This document shows positions 46,869-56,524 of a DNA stretch of 64,000 bases, piece by piece. Source of the DNA: Desulfovibrio sp. JC010 (GTDB taxonomy: Bacteria; Desulfobacterota; Desulfovibrionia; Desulfovibrionales; Desulfovibrionaceae); assembly GCF_010470675.1 (NCBI RefSeq), contig NZ_VOIQ01000010.1, positions 62,001 to 126,000 of the forward strand. The letters are read 5' to 3'. Position 1 is the first letter of the stretch. Every line of letters begins with the position of its first letter. The position numbers and the translations under genes were made by a program. The notes beneath the pieces are model-generated. The model searched no databases. It was not told the origin of the DNA and worked only from the letters and a program-made list of their open reading frames with translations.

Positions 46869-47842
46869 GGAGCACCCTCCACATAATGCTGTGGATGCAG
46901 CAGAAAAAGAAGAGGCACCGAAGGCAGCACCTTGACGAGCCCATCCAGCCCAGCACTAAAAAAATCCAGATTCCGGGTCCCGGTAAATGGAGGCTCCAGC
47001 ATACCACCGCCTTTCAGCGGAACCAGCTCACGGGCCGCAGTACAGGTCAACGCCCCCGGAGGCTGATGATCGGCCAGTTTCAAATGCTTCATGGAATCAG
47101 GCTGCAGGGTCACACTCAAAGTCCCGCTCTTGGCAAGCCCGTTGTCAGATATATAGTTAGTTACCATGAAACCGTTTTTCCGGGTCCATAGCGGCTGGTC
47201 GATCCAGGTGTCAAAATTCAAAGACTCCAGGCTGATCCGGTTCCTGCGGATGGACTCTGCAAGCTCGGGATGCACATTGGAAAGCTTCGGAAAATCAGGC
47301 TGCCGCCCCAGTTCCGCAAAAAAATCAAAGGCCGTCCCGAAGCCATTCTCATCCAATCCCTTATAACGGGAATTTCCGTGAATGCTGCCCGTGACAGGCT
47401 TAATTCCATTGGCGGAAAAAACCGAGAGCATTTCCCGGAGGATATCTTCCAATGAGCATTCCTGTCCGGAGATGAGATAATGCGGATCCAGATGCACACC
47501 TGTTTCATGTCCCATGCCCTCCAGCTCGCGCATGGCCGTTAACTGCTCTTGCGGCGACAGTCTGCCCAGATTGGCAGGATGGTCCGGAGCAAGAAAAAGG
47601 AAGGCCGCAGGCAGTGAACGTTTAGCCAGCTCACGCCCGAAACAGATCAGCTCTTTCGGTCCGACGGCATGCACATCACAACGCAGCAGGACAAAGGGGG
47701 AGGCCTCACCCCTTGCTTTCCTGTCCAGAGAGCGGGATAAGATAAATTCGGCCCGTTCATCCCGCAATTGTTCCAGCAGAAAAAACAACCGCTCCGCTCT
47801 TTGGTTCAAGCGGGAAAAACATCGCAAAAATTTCTTTAACAT
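46865..47842 (-). CDS. NodB-fold (polysaccharide deacetylase-like) protein
   Basis: 325 residues. I start at MLKKFLRCF (47842), whose ATG overlaps the stop of the upstream gene (ATGTTAA); the frame runs on to 48094 inside that gene, but that part is a shadow. VLLRCDVHAVG carries the Asp motif with the second Asp replaced (DVH), ETGVHLDPHYLI gives a His-x3-His site, and SIHGNSRYKG fits a later loop. Metal chemistry is plausible but non-standard. Four-base overlap with the downstream GNAT-like gene. Confidence 0.72.
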   Translation of the reverse strand: MLKKFLRCFSRLNQRAERLFFLLEQLRDERAEFILSRSLDRKARGEASPFVLLRCDVHAVGPKELICFGRELAKRSLPAAFLFLAPDHPANLGRLSPQEQLTAMRELEGMGHETGVHLDPHYLISGQECSLEDILREMLSVFSANGIKPVTGSIHGNSRYKGLDENGFGTAFDFFAELGRQPDFPKLSNVHPELAESIRRNRISLESLNFDTWIDQPLWTRKNGFMVTNYISDNGLAKSGTLSVTLQPDSMKHLKLADHQPPGALTCTAARELVPLKGGGMLEPPFTGTRNLDFFSAGLDGLVKVLPSVPLLFLLHPQHYVEGAP

Positions 47843-50166
47843 AATCTCGCCGTCATTGCGTAGTAAGGAAAAAAGGACCGCTTGGGGCGACGCCATGAAA
47901 AAGGTGATCCTCCCGGCAAAAAACGGACATTGCCGAACCCGGCTTTTTGCAACATGGTGCGCAACCGGACCGGGGAAACATAATCCAGATCGGAAAGCTG
48001 TCGCCGCCCCAGCTTGCGGGCAACCATATCCCCAGCTGTTCTGGGCAGCCAATGCACGAAGGGCAACTTGGTAAACGGCTCGCGGAAAAACCACGGGTTA
48101 AACTGGTAAAAGCAGACCGCTCCGCCGGGCACAAGACTTTTGCGAATATTTTCAATGGCTGCCCGCTGACGCTCGCGCCCTACGATATAACAAAAAGTAT
48201 TGTTGAGGATTACAGCATCATATTCCCTTTCGCCGGGTGCATCCTCCACATAATCCAACTGCCGGAAAGAAAGAAACCGGTTCAATTCGGGATGTGTTTC
48301 CAGCAATGCGTCACCCAGTTTCAAAAAACGTGGATTAATGTCAAATCCGGTCACCCGCGCTCCACTCACCCGGTGCAGGCCGAGAGCACAAAATCCAAAA
48401 CCGCAGCCAAGCTCCGCCACATGATGCCCGGACGACAACCGAAGCCCTCCGACAAGCATGCGGGTTCGCCCCGTTAGCATTTCAGTATTCACGCGCAATG
48501 TTCCGGCTGCCTGCTCCCGCGTCATACCCTGAGCCTCGAAATCCTGAACAATCAGCCGCTCAATGGTCGGAAAAAAACGCTGCAGCCGATCCTCTTCATG
48601 CATTACCTGCCCCTTGCCTGTTTTACGATCCACCTCAAACCTTACAGCTCCCTCCGGGATAGAAAAATTTTTGCTCCCGACGCGGTCAGAAAATCTTATT
48701 GCAGCAGCGTGGCTCAGCGGCCGCTCGAACTCCAGCACGATTCGATCACCGTCATGGCTGACCCGGCTGCTCGCTTTTAAGGTTGCGTTCCATTGGCAGA
48801 CAGTGCCGAGCGGTGCCTTCCAGACGGAACCAAAATCCAATTCACCCAGCAGTTCCGCCAACTGCGGCAGGTGGATATCAGGGTGATTCATGACCACACA
48901 GTGCGCTCCTTCCCGCAAACGGGTCGGAAGATAACGCAGCAGCAGCTCCAGGTTATGCGCCTCCGGCTTCATGCCGGTATCCAGACTGCTGTGAACACCG
49001 GGAACCATAATTCCAGAGGCTCGCGGCACCCCGCTCCCCAGATTAAACCCGCAGTGGGGCAATTTGTTGTCCTTGCCCAGCAATTCTCCGTAACCGAATC
49101 CGTTTTCCTCTCCCCATGCATAATGGGTCGCACCCAGGTATCCTACACCTCCGCGCCCCCCATGCGTCGTAAAACCGGACACAGGCTCGCCCATGATATT
49201 TTCAAGACGTTGCTTCTCTTCACCCAGCCCCACCGCTGAAGAGGCCTCGGTGTGCAGCGCAATTTCATGCCCGCGCTCCCGAAGCAGAGATATAAGTCCG
49301 GCCTTGGCCGTCCGGGTCAGGAAAAAGAACGATGCCCGCAGTTTCAGCTCGTCATAGGTTTGTAAAATGGACGCAAGATCATCCGCACCGACCGGCCTGT
49401 CCATATCATGACGAACAGAAAAAGCAGCAGTATATCCTTCAGGCCAGTCATGAGCGCGCAGTACAGGACATCCCGCCTCTGAAAAAAGACGCTCAGCCTG
49501 ATCCATGAGCCAGCCTTCCAGCTTCCATGTGGGACGGTTGACTTCCATGGAGTAGTACCCCGTATCTCCCAGTGGAGGCAGGCTGTGCTGGTACACGGAT
49601 ATATCAAAAAAAGGAAATCCTAGAACAAGCCGCACTCCGTCCGTCACGGCGACGATGCCTTTTTTGCCGTCCGGGGTCACCCCGTGCAACAACGGTTTCC
49701 ATCTCTCATCGGGCTGGAAAAACTTCACGGAGAATTCACCCCGGCACCAACGTGAATCTTGGGGACTAAATGAGAACGGGTCTGAATAATCCTTACCTTT
49801 GGCAGGAATCTTACGCACTTTGCAGCTGGAATAACCGCAACCGATGTTAAGCTCCTCCAGAAAAATATCTGCCGCGCTGGTTTCAATGCATTTCACATCC
49901 AAAGCCGCACAGACACTCGCGTCCAACGGAGCTTCAATAACTAAAGGAGAGTTCTCCCATTCTGACCGCCACACCGTATTACGCCCCAGAAAACCATACG
50001 CAGCCCCCCGAAGATCGCCATAAAAAGGGTCAACCCCCAACAGTCCATGCTTCCTGACCACCAGATCGAACGCGCCGCTCAGATACCATGCGTTTTCATG
50101 CTCCTGAAGGCGCAAAATTTCCTGCCGGGACGGCAGAATGAGAGCCGGGACAGAGTTTGCCGTCAT
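47836..50166 (-). CDS. NodB-like deacetylase fused to a SAM methyltransferase
   Basis: 776 residues, with AGGAGG nine bases before the ATG. An N-terminal region of about 240 residues is of unknown type. The NodB-like part (about 245-500) shows FSVRHDMDRPV (Asp motif), ASFFFLT, and HEIALHTEASS, where the His-x3-His site is incomplete. A class-I methyltransferase follows from about 590: VAELGCGFGFCALGLHRV, then YDAVILNNTFCYIVG and LVPGGAVCFYQF. I know no characterised enzyme with this pairing. It could deacetylate and methylate the same residue. Coupled by ATGA overlap to the upstream GT4 gene. Confidence 0.78.
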   Translation of the reverse strand: MTANSVPALILPSRQEILRLQEHENAWYLSGAFDLVVRKHGLLGVDPFYGDLRGAAYGFLGRNTVWRSEWENSPLVIEAPLDASVCAALDVKCIETSAADIFLEELNIGCGYSSCKVRKIPAKGKDYSDPFSFSPQDSRWCRGEFSVKFFQPDERWKPLLHGVTPDGKKGIVAVTDGVRLVLGFPFFDISVYQHSLPPLGDTGYYSMEVNRPTWKLEGWLMDQAERLFSEAGCPVLRAHDWPEGYTAAFSVRHDMDRPVGADDLASILQTYDELKLRASFFFLTRTAKAGLISLLRERGHEIALHTEASSAVGLGEEKQRLENIMGEPVSGFTTHGGRGGVGYLGATHYAWGEENGFGYGELLGKDNKLPHCGFNLGSGVPRASGIMVPGVHSSLDTGMKPEAHNLELLLRYLPTRLREGAHCVVMNHPDIHLPQLAELLGELDFGSVWKAPLGTVCQWNATLKASSRVSHDGDRIVLEFERPLSHAAAIRFSDRVGSKNFSIPEGAVRFEVDRKTGKGQVMHEEDRLQRFFPTIERLIVQDFEAQGMTREQAAGTLRVNTEMLTGRTRMLVGGLRLSSGHHVAELGCGFGFCALGLHRVSGARVTGFDINPRFLKLGDALLETHPELNRFLSFRQLDYVEDAPGEREYDAVILNNTFCYIVGRERQRAAIENIRKSLVPGGAVCFYQFNPWFFREPFTKLPFVHWLPRTAGDMVARKLGRRQLSDLDYVSPVRLRTMLQKAGFGNVRFLPGGSPFSWRRPKRSFFPYYAMTARLC

Positions 50167-51764
50167 ACTCCGGCCCTCCTTTGAACCTCAGGGAATTCAT
50201 ACATTTTAAGCAGACGTTCGGCGTAAACATGCCAGTTGTCGCGGGCAATGAAGGCACGGCAGTTGGCAACCATTTTCTGCTCTGCACCTTCGTCAAAGCG
50301 GGCCACAGCTGCGGCGATACCTTCCGCTGTCACCGGGTCATCCAGCAGCATCCCTATGCCGCACTCTTCCACCGCGTCTTTCAATACGGGAAAAGGACTG
50401 GCCAGAATAGGAACACCCGCATTGGGATATTCCCACAATTTGTTGGGGGAGCAAAACCAGTGATTGAGGCAGACATTTTCATAAGGAATGGCCCCAAGCG
50501 AGGCACCGCTGGTCCACAAAGGCAGCTCCGACTGCGCAGCGGGAGGAATAAAACGGATACGGGTTCCTTGCGGATCTACTTCATGGGCAATGGAGCGCAA
50601 AGCGGATTCATAAGCACCCCATCCCATCATGACCAGCACCCATCCTTCAGGCAGCAGCGGCCCGGAACGCACCAGAACATCCAACCCGCGAAACCGGGCG
50701 AACCCTCCCTGATAGAGCAGAATGCGGGTGCCGGATTCAAGCCCCGCTGCACGGTGCAGCCGTCCGTCCGCTGGAACAACCTCGGCCGGGAAGGTCGCAT
50801 TCCTGATCACTACGGCCTCCGGCAGGGCCGGATATTTAGCGGTCAGAAAATCAGCAATATGATCGTTAACCGTTATAAAACGGTCAACATAAGGCGCAAT
50901 CTGCCGTTGCAGACGGGCGTAATACCAGCGTTGAAAAGGAGTGAACAGACTCAGCTCTTCATAAATCTCATGACTGTCATAGGTAAGCTCACAGCCGGTC
51001 TCCCTCTTGTGCGCCACCCCGATAGGCATGCTGTTGAGGTCGTGGCAGTGCACAATTCCGGGCGCATCTTTTTTCAACGCACCCCGGATTTCATGTCCGA
51101 CAATGCGATAAAAGACATATTGCGAAAGGTACTTCTGCAAGGGAAAAGCATTCATCAGAGCCGCCAGCCGGGACGGCTTCGAAACGGCCTTTACTTTCGG
51201 AGGTTTTGAAACGGCAGTTTTTTTTACTGCGGAGGACCTGGGAGCTTCGGAAGACTGCGCGGAAGCGGAAGGTTGTGCGGCAGTGGCGGCCCCGATTTTC
51301 CGGTTTCGTTTACTCTGGTCATAGCTGGCATACCGGTTGAGCATAAAATGTGCTCCCTTGACGGTAGCCAGAGCAAAAAAAAGCACGCCAACAACGTAAA
51401 GCAGTATGAAAAGCGGACCGATAGAGCCTACAGCCCGGTAGACGATATCCTGAACGGCCGCAGTGAAATCCCTGTTAAGGATTACGCCGAGAAGCAGCAG
51501 GCAGAATAACCCGGTTCCCGCAGCAAAGGTGAACGCCGCCCCCCGCAGCAGAAGAAGCTTGTCCTTCTTTTCCTGCCATGGGACGCGGACAATCCGGGTT
51601 CCTGCAGGCAGAAGATTTTCCGCCCGGCTGTCCCGCACATCCTGAATGCCGTAGATGGTAACCTTGTGCCCTGCCGCAGAAAGAGTTTCTGCTTCCTTGA
51701 TCACTCGGGCGTCATGGCTTACAGAATTAAGAACAACCATCCCAATGGCGTTATTTTTTATCAC
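50163..51764 (-). CDS. GT4-type glycosyltransferase with inserted membrane segments
   Basis: 533 residues from a GTG start ten bases after AGGAGG. The N-terminal Rossmann start (VVLNSVSHDARVIKEAETL) is interrupted by two hydrophobic helices (about residues 76-100 and 117-141) and a Ser/Ala/Lys-rich linker to about 190, before the acceptor domain resumes with GIVHCHDLNSMP. The donor half has LLYQGGFARFRGLDVLV and the PNKLWEYPNAGVPIL block. The insertion should tether the enzyme to the membrane. First gene of the eleven-gene unit. Divergent from the gene at 51894. Confidence 0.82.
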   Translation of the reverse strand: MIKNNAIGMVVLNSVSHDARVIKEAETLSAAGHKVTIYGIQDVRDSRAENLLPAGTRIVRVPWQEKKDKLLLLRGAAFTFAAGTGLFCLLLLGVILNRDFTAAVQDIVYRAVGSIGPLFILLYVVGVLFFALATVKGAHFMLNRYASYDQSKRNRKIGAATAAQPSASAQSSEAPRSSAVKKTAVSKPPKVKAVSKPSRLAALMNAFPLQKYLSQYVFYRIVGHEIRGALKKDAPGIVHCHDLNSMPIGVAHKRETGCELTYDSHEIYEELSLFTPFQRWYYARLQRQIAPYVDRFITVNDHIADFLTAKYPALPEAVVIRNATFPAEVVPADGRLHRAAGLESGTRILLYQGGFARFRGLDVLVRSGPLLPEGWVLVMMGWGAYESALRSIAHEVDPQGTRIRFIPPAAQSELPLWTSGASLGAIPYENVCLNHWFCSPNKLWEYPNAGVPILASPFPVLKDAVEECGIGMLLDDPVTAEGIAAAVARFDEGAEQKMVANCRAFIARDNWHVYAERLLKMYEFPEVQRRAGV

Positions 51765-51893
51765 AGAGAAGTGACCTCCTAAACCGAAAATGTCAGAAAA
51801 TTGTACCTACACCTTTTATGAAGCAAAATAAATACCATTTTCCACAAGACCTTGGCATATCGTCATCTATTCAACGGTTATACGGAGTCGCTG

Positions 51894-54488
51894 ATGCATA
51901 ATGAACGCTCATGGGAAGAGGTTCAGACAGAACTTGCCGACCAGTCAGGAGAATCGGGAATTCTTGCACGGTCCAAAGCATACAAACCATATTTTCTGCG
52001 CTTCGGACGGGGGGTGCGCATTGAGGAAGGCTGCCGTTTTTCCCACCCCGGACGCATCGTTCTGGACGACGATACCCGCATCAATCAGGGCGCGCTCATT
52101 TACGGAAGCGGCGGCATCCGCCTGGGGCGGCATTGCCGAATCGGGCCGAGGACCTTCATCCACAGTGCCAACCATGACATTTCTCCCTCTGCAGAAGCCT
52201 TCTTTGAAAGGGGATATGAATACGAGCGGGTTGAAATCGGCGACAACTGCCTGATTTCCGCCAACGTTTCCATACTGCCCGGCGCGCGTCTCGGGGCAGG
52301 CTGCTTTGTCTCCTGCGGAGGGGTCGTACCCAGAGGGCTTTACGAACAGAACTCCTTCCTGACAGGGGTTCCGGCCAGACCCCGTCCCCGCCCCACTCCG
52401 GAATGGCATGAAGCACCCGCCATAGCCGTCATCGCCGCCCCTGAAAGCCGCGAAGCAGAAGCCGCCCGCCTGCTCGTCACCTCGCTGGGGTTGCCGCAGG
52501 TCCGGGTTTTCGCCCCGGACAGCCCAATACCCGACTCCGTCCATGCCACACTCCGGCTGGACGGCAGCGAAGCTGAAGACGACCAGTGGAGCATATCCTT
52601 GCCTGGCCGTATTCTGGACGGCGACGCCCGGTTGACCCATCCATTTTCCATGGCGGACACGCCCCTGCCGTCCACGGGACAGCACCTTGTCTACCCGGCG
52701 ATTCCCGAAAACACCGCCCCGGAAACGCGGGCAGCGATCCTGAGCCTGCGGGCAGTGCTCAAACGCGCGGAAAAAGGCACGGCAAACGCTCCCGAGGAAC
52801 TGCTTATACTCCTTTGGGCCTTTGCCAGACAACACTCCACTTCTCTGGAACCGTTTCTGGACCGCCTTGCGGCACCGCACGGGCTGGACACACAGCCGAC
52901 CACAAACAGCCTGATCCGGAAAATACTGGACAAAGCGTATGGAGAAAAAAGACTCAAACGGACGCTTTTAACCACTCTCACCGCTGCAGGATTTCCCGGC
53001 GGCGCAAGCGTAGCGGCCCGGATTTGCAAAAAATATTTTTCCAGCAGCCATGAAATTGTTTTCGCCTTATGCCTGCGCTGCCGCACCCTGCTCCGGGCAG
53101 TCTGGAAAGAGCGGGCACAGCGGCTGTTGAAAACTCCCGTTCCGCCGGTCCTCGGCCTGTACGGGCTTGCGGCTGTTATGCATGGGGAAACCGAAATCCA
53201 CCAGCAGATCCTGTCCCGGCTGCTGAGCGAAGATATGTATGATGCGGAGACCGGCCTTATCCGCAACCGCAGCAACAGCGCATCCTATTGTTATTCTCCC
53301 GTGTTGAGCGGCTTTCTGGCCTTGACCGCTGATCAGGATATCATAGCTGATCGACTCTGCTCCACAACTGTCCGTTCCCGAAGCTGGCTGGTTTATGAAG
53401 ATGCTGATTCAGACTGGAAAATCTCCACGGAACACGGAACCGGAGCTTACGTATCACCTGACAGACGCCAGATCTCCAGCTCCCTGCTGACAAACTGGCT
53501 TGACTCGCTGACTGTCCCCGATCTTGAGGACGGCAGTTATGAACTCAACGAAAACAATTATTCCCCGAACGCGCTTATACTTGAACAATGCTGGCTGGCC
53601 CTGTTCCGAACCATGGCAGCCGAATCCGGAATCACCCTTGCGCGAATCCTTCCATGGCCGCAGGGGTACGAGAACGCCTTAAGCATCACCTTTGATGTGG
53701 ACCGCAACACTTCCGTAGAACAGGCACGGAGCCTGCTTGACTGCCAACGCGAGCACTATAACAGCGCATGTGCAAGCTGGTATTTCATTTCAGAAGCTGA
53801 GCACAGTTCCGGAATTCCCGAATTCGTACGCAACAACATGCAGGAGTCGGGCGTTCACGCCCTTGGCCGCCGGAACGAAACACAGGGCTGCGGCGTAACC
53901 TTCCACTCCGGCCTGCGTTCGGATTATTGGGAAGGAACCAGAAGCATTGAATGGCTGGAGCGCGATAACGCCCTGTACGGTGAAATTCTCTCCAGTCAGA
54001 TCGGGATTCCGCGTCCGACTCTGATCGACCACGGTAACACCTGCCGGGTGACGGATGTTTGGCTCCTGCCCATACGATTTCCGTTGGAGGGGGCCACTTC
54101 GGATAATTCTTTGGACTATTTTGACCGTCTGGGGCCACGATTTGAGGAGCTGCTCCGTCTTGGAGGGCATGCCATTATCTGCACCCACCCGGATCTGCGG
54201 CACGGTTTGCTCGCCTCCCTTGCCGAGCGACTGGACATGCGCGCCCTGTGGCGGGTGCCTGTGGAGGCAGCTGTGGAGCGTTGCCGCCGCCTGCTTTCCT
54301 ACGGCGCAATCTCGACAGCAGAAACAAAAGACGGCGGGTTCGCGCTGGTCAGCCGCTACACCATAGCCGATGTACAGGTAGAGTTATTTGCTCCCGGAGC
54401 TAAAAAGAGCCGCCGCATCTGCATTCAGATGAACAGCGGTTTTCCACGCGAGGTGGAGTCGTGTCGACAAGTTGAGCAAAACACATGA
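51894..54488 (+). CDS. Hexapeptide acyltransferase fused to a NodB-like domain
   Basis: 864 residues from the ATG with GGAG six bases upstream; an in-frame TTG at 51852 is the alternative. Residues about 35-165 are left-handed beta-helix repeats (IRLGRHCRIGPRTFIHSANH, VEIGDNCLISANVSILPG), the maa/NodL type of O-acetyltransferase. A long helical middle of unknown type runs to about 585. The last 280 residues are NodB-like: ITFDVDRNTS, VTFHSGLRSDYW, IDHGNT and CTHPDLRH. No known protein joins adding and removing acyl groups in this way, to my knowledge. 19 bases upstream of MT/radical-SAM copy 2. Confidence 0.78.
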   Translation: MHNERSWEEVQTELADQSGESGILARSKAYKPYFLRFGRGVRIEEGCRFSHPGRIVLDDDTRINQGALIYGSGGIRLGRHCRIGPRTFIHSANHDISPSAEAFFERGYEYERVEIGDNCLISANVSILPGARLGAGCFVSCGGVVPRGLYEQNSFLTGVPARPRPRPTPEWHEAPAIAVIAAPESREAEAARLLVTSLGLPQVRVFAPDSPIPDSVHATLRLDGSEAEDDQWSISLPGRILDGDARLTHPFSMADTPLPSTGQHLVYPAIPENTAPETRAAILSLRAVLKRAEKGTANAPEELLILLWAFARQHSTSLEPFLDRLAAPHGLDTQPTTNSLIRKILDKAYGEKRLKRTLLTTLTAAGFPGGASVAARICKKYFSSSHEIVFALCLRCRTLLRAVWKERAQRLLKTPVPPVLGLYGLAAVMHGETEIHQQILSRLLSEDMYDAETGLIRNRSNSASYCYSPVLSGFLALTADQDIIADRLCSTTVRSRSWLVYEDADSDWKISTEHGTGAYVSPDRRQISSSLLTNWLDSLTVPDLEDGSYELNENNYSPNALILEQCWLALFRTMAAESGITLARILPWPQGYENALSITFDVDRNTSVEQARSLLDCQREHYNSACASWYFISEAEHSSGIPEFVRNNMQESGVHALGRRNETQGCGVTFHSGLRSDYWEGTRSIEWLERDNALYGEILSSQIGIPRPTLIDHGNTCRVTDVWLLPIRFPLEGATSDNSLDYFDRLGPRFEELLRLGGHAIICTHPDLRHGLLASLAERLDMRALWRVPVEAAVERCRRLLSYGAISTAETKDGGFALVSRYTIADVQVELFAPGAKKSRRICIQMNSGFPREVESCRQVEQNT

Positions 54489-54507
54489 TCTCAAAACAAA
54501 GGTTTCA

Positions 54508-56451
54508 ATGATTACTGAAACACTACACAAGATAATCTCCATGGCAGTAGCCCAGATTCGCTGCATTGGACCCGACGCAGACTGGGTGCGAGACGCAGTA
54601 GACGCCATGCGCCAGTGGAACAACCACGAACTCCGTAGACAAACCGAAAAATACCGGGGACAAAAAGACGAAGACAGCCATATCCGCTCCTTTTGTTCTC
54701 CCAAAGCCTTTGCCGCTTTTGACCATATAGCATCAACTGCGTCCAAAGCCACAAAAGACGGAGGCTCCATAAAAGGAAAACGGGTTCTGATTCTAGGTTC
54801 AAGCTGGGGCCTTAGACCCATGTACCTGAACAGGGCCCGGAAACCGGAACACATGTTGGCTCTGTGCTTTCACGGACAGTTTTTCCCTGTGGGGAAAAAG
54901 ATATTGGAACGCTACTCACAAAGATTTACAAACCTGCACATTGCAAAAGCGGGCCTCTCAATCCTTGAGCGTAACGAACCGTTTCACATCGGTATAGTTA
55001 CGGCAAGCATGCCCTTTCACGATACTGAAGATGCCCGCATGGAATTAATGCGTATAAGCGAAAGCATACTGCCCGGCGGCGTACTCGCGTTTACGAATTT
55101 GAACACTCTGGAAGGCATGTCCTATACAGACCTGTCCGCGACTTTGGAGGCTTTCGGGTTTCGCGCCGTGGCAGTTAAGCATTCTTACCTGCAACTTTTT
55201 AGAAAAGACGCCCCTGTACAGACTGCAACAGCGCAGGAAGCCCTGACTATGACCGGGCAGGATATCGACACTCGCATATCCAGAATAAAAACAACTGAAA
55301 AAAAAAGGAAAGAGTCGGTAGAAGAACGAAAGGCAAAAATTGCACGGCATATCCAATCAGCTGAAACAAAACTTTCCACACTTCCAGCTTCATATCTGCT
55401 CAATGTTTCATCGATATGCAATCTCAAATGCATCTTCTGCGGCTACCCGGACAAATTGCGGCATCATGCTATCTCCGAAACTTTGCTGCATCAGGTTATA
55501 AACGGCATTGGCGGTACAGCGGCAATAACCCTGACAGGCGGCGAACCCCTGCTGAACTCGATGGCATGGAAAATAATAAATACAGCTGCCGACTACCCGG
55601 ATTTAAACTTGTCAGTAACCAGCAATTTGAATCTCCGAAATCTGGATGTGGCAAAAATTGCACACGGCTGTTCCCATATCAATAACTCCATTGACGCAGC
55701 CTCTGCTGAAACATACAGCATAATGAGACAAGGCGGAGACTGGAATCTCCTTAACGAAAACCTGTCACTTATAGAGCAATACAAAAAAGAAAATAACCAG
55801 CAGCATCCAGAACTGCAGATTAACTTTATCGTCACCGGCCACAACTATTCTGAACTCAGCGCATTTGTTGATTTCGCAGCTGGACACGGCATCAAGACCG
55901 TCGATTTCAAATGGCTGCTCTGGCAGGATACCCCCAGAATAACGGATCAGGCCCGCGTTAGGATTGATGATATGGAAGTAATGGCAACCTTGTGCCGGGA
56001 AATGAAGCTGGCAGATGAACTGGCCTCGCGGAACGGCATACGTATAGGATGGGAAAAAGTACCTTTTGCCATAAAAAAGTTCACGCCCGGTCTGTATGAA
56101 AAATTTGAACTGGATAAATTGAAATCTTATACAGATATGATGAGCGGAAGAACATCCGACAATCAGAAACTGCTGCAAACCATGCCTGACGGCTGCATGC
56201 CGTGCATTGCACCATTTTCCCGCTTACAAATATCATCTCCCCCGTATGCAAGTTTCTGCTGCCATGCAAAACCCGAATTTACATACATACCGATTGATAC
56301 AAAAAAATCCATACTTGATGTTTGGAACTCGCGGCAATTTCAAAAGGCACGCCGTCTATTCCTTGAGGAAAAATATTCCGAGGTCTGCCATCCGGAATGC
56401 AGGCTTTATCAGATTTATCTGAAAACCCATAAAGCGAAGGGTAGAAATTGA
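54508..56451 (+). CDS. Methyltransferase-like/radical SAM fusion with SPASM-like tail (copy 2)
   Basis: 647 residues from the ATG of MITETLHKII, with AAGG five bases upstream. Same order as copy 1. The Rossmann part keeps RVLILGSSWGLRPMYL, but the usual acidic residues of motif I/II are gone, so its methyltransferase activity is doubtful. CNLKCIFC at 304-311 and ITLTGGEPLLNS are intact. The tail has CIAPFSR, ASFCCHAKPEF, ILDVWNSRQF and VCHPECRLYQ, aligning with copy 1. A coiled-coil-like Lys/Glu stretch links the two halves. Shares an operon with the hexapeptide/NodB fusion. Confidence 0.82.
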   Translation: MITETLHKIISMAVAQIRCIGPDADWVRDAVDAMRQWNNHELRRQTEKYRGQKDEDSHIRSFCSPKAFAAFDHIASTASKATKDGGSIKGKRVLILGSSWGLRPMYLNRARKPEHMLALCFHGQFFPVGKKILERYSQRFTNLHIAKAGLSILERNEPFHIGIVTASMPFHDTEDARMELMRISESILPGGVLAFTNLNTLEGMSYTDLSATLEAFGFRAVAVKHSYLQLFRKDAPVQTATAQEALTMTGQDIDTRISRIKTTEKKRKESVEERKAKIARHIQSAETKLSTLPASYLLNVSSICNLKCIFCGYPDKLRHHAISETLLHQVINGIGGTAAITLTGGEPLLNSMAWKIINTAADYPDLNLSVTSNLNLRNLDVAKIAHGCSHINNSIDAASAETYSIMRQGGDWNLLNENLSLIEQYKKENNQQHPELQINFIVTGHNYSELSAFVDFAAGHGIKTVDFKWLLWQDTPRITDQARVRIDDMEVMATLCREMKLADELASRNGIRIGWEKVPFAIKKFTPGLYEKFELDKLKSYTDMMSGRTSDNQKLLQTMPDGCMPCIAPFSRLQISSPPYASFCCHAKPEFTYIPIDTKKSILDVWNSRQFQKARRLFLEEKYSEVCHPECRLYQIYLKTHKAKGRN

Positions 56452-56524
56452 TTATAAAAAACAAGATGCAGCACGTTCAAATCATAAAAACCAGCGTGAC
56501 CTACCTGTTGTATGAAAGCCCGGA

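Noticed and set aside
47842-48094. N-terminal extension of the NodB-fold gene at 46865
   Set aside because: Lies wholly inside the upstream NodB/methyltransferase gene in another frame; the ATG at 47842 overlaps that gene's stop in the usual coupled way.
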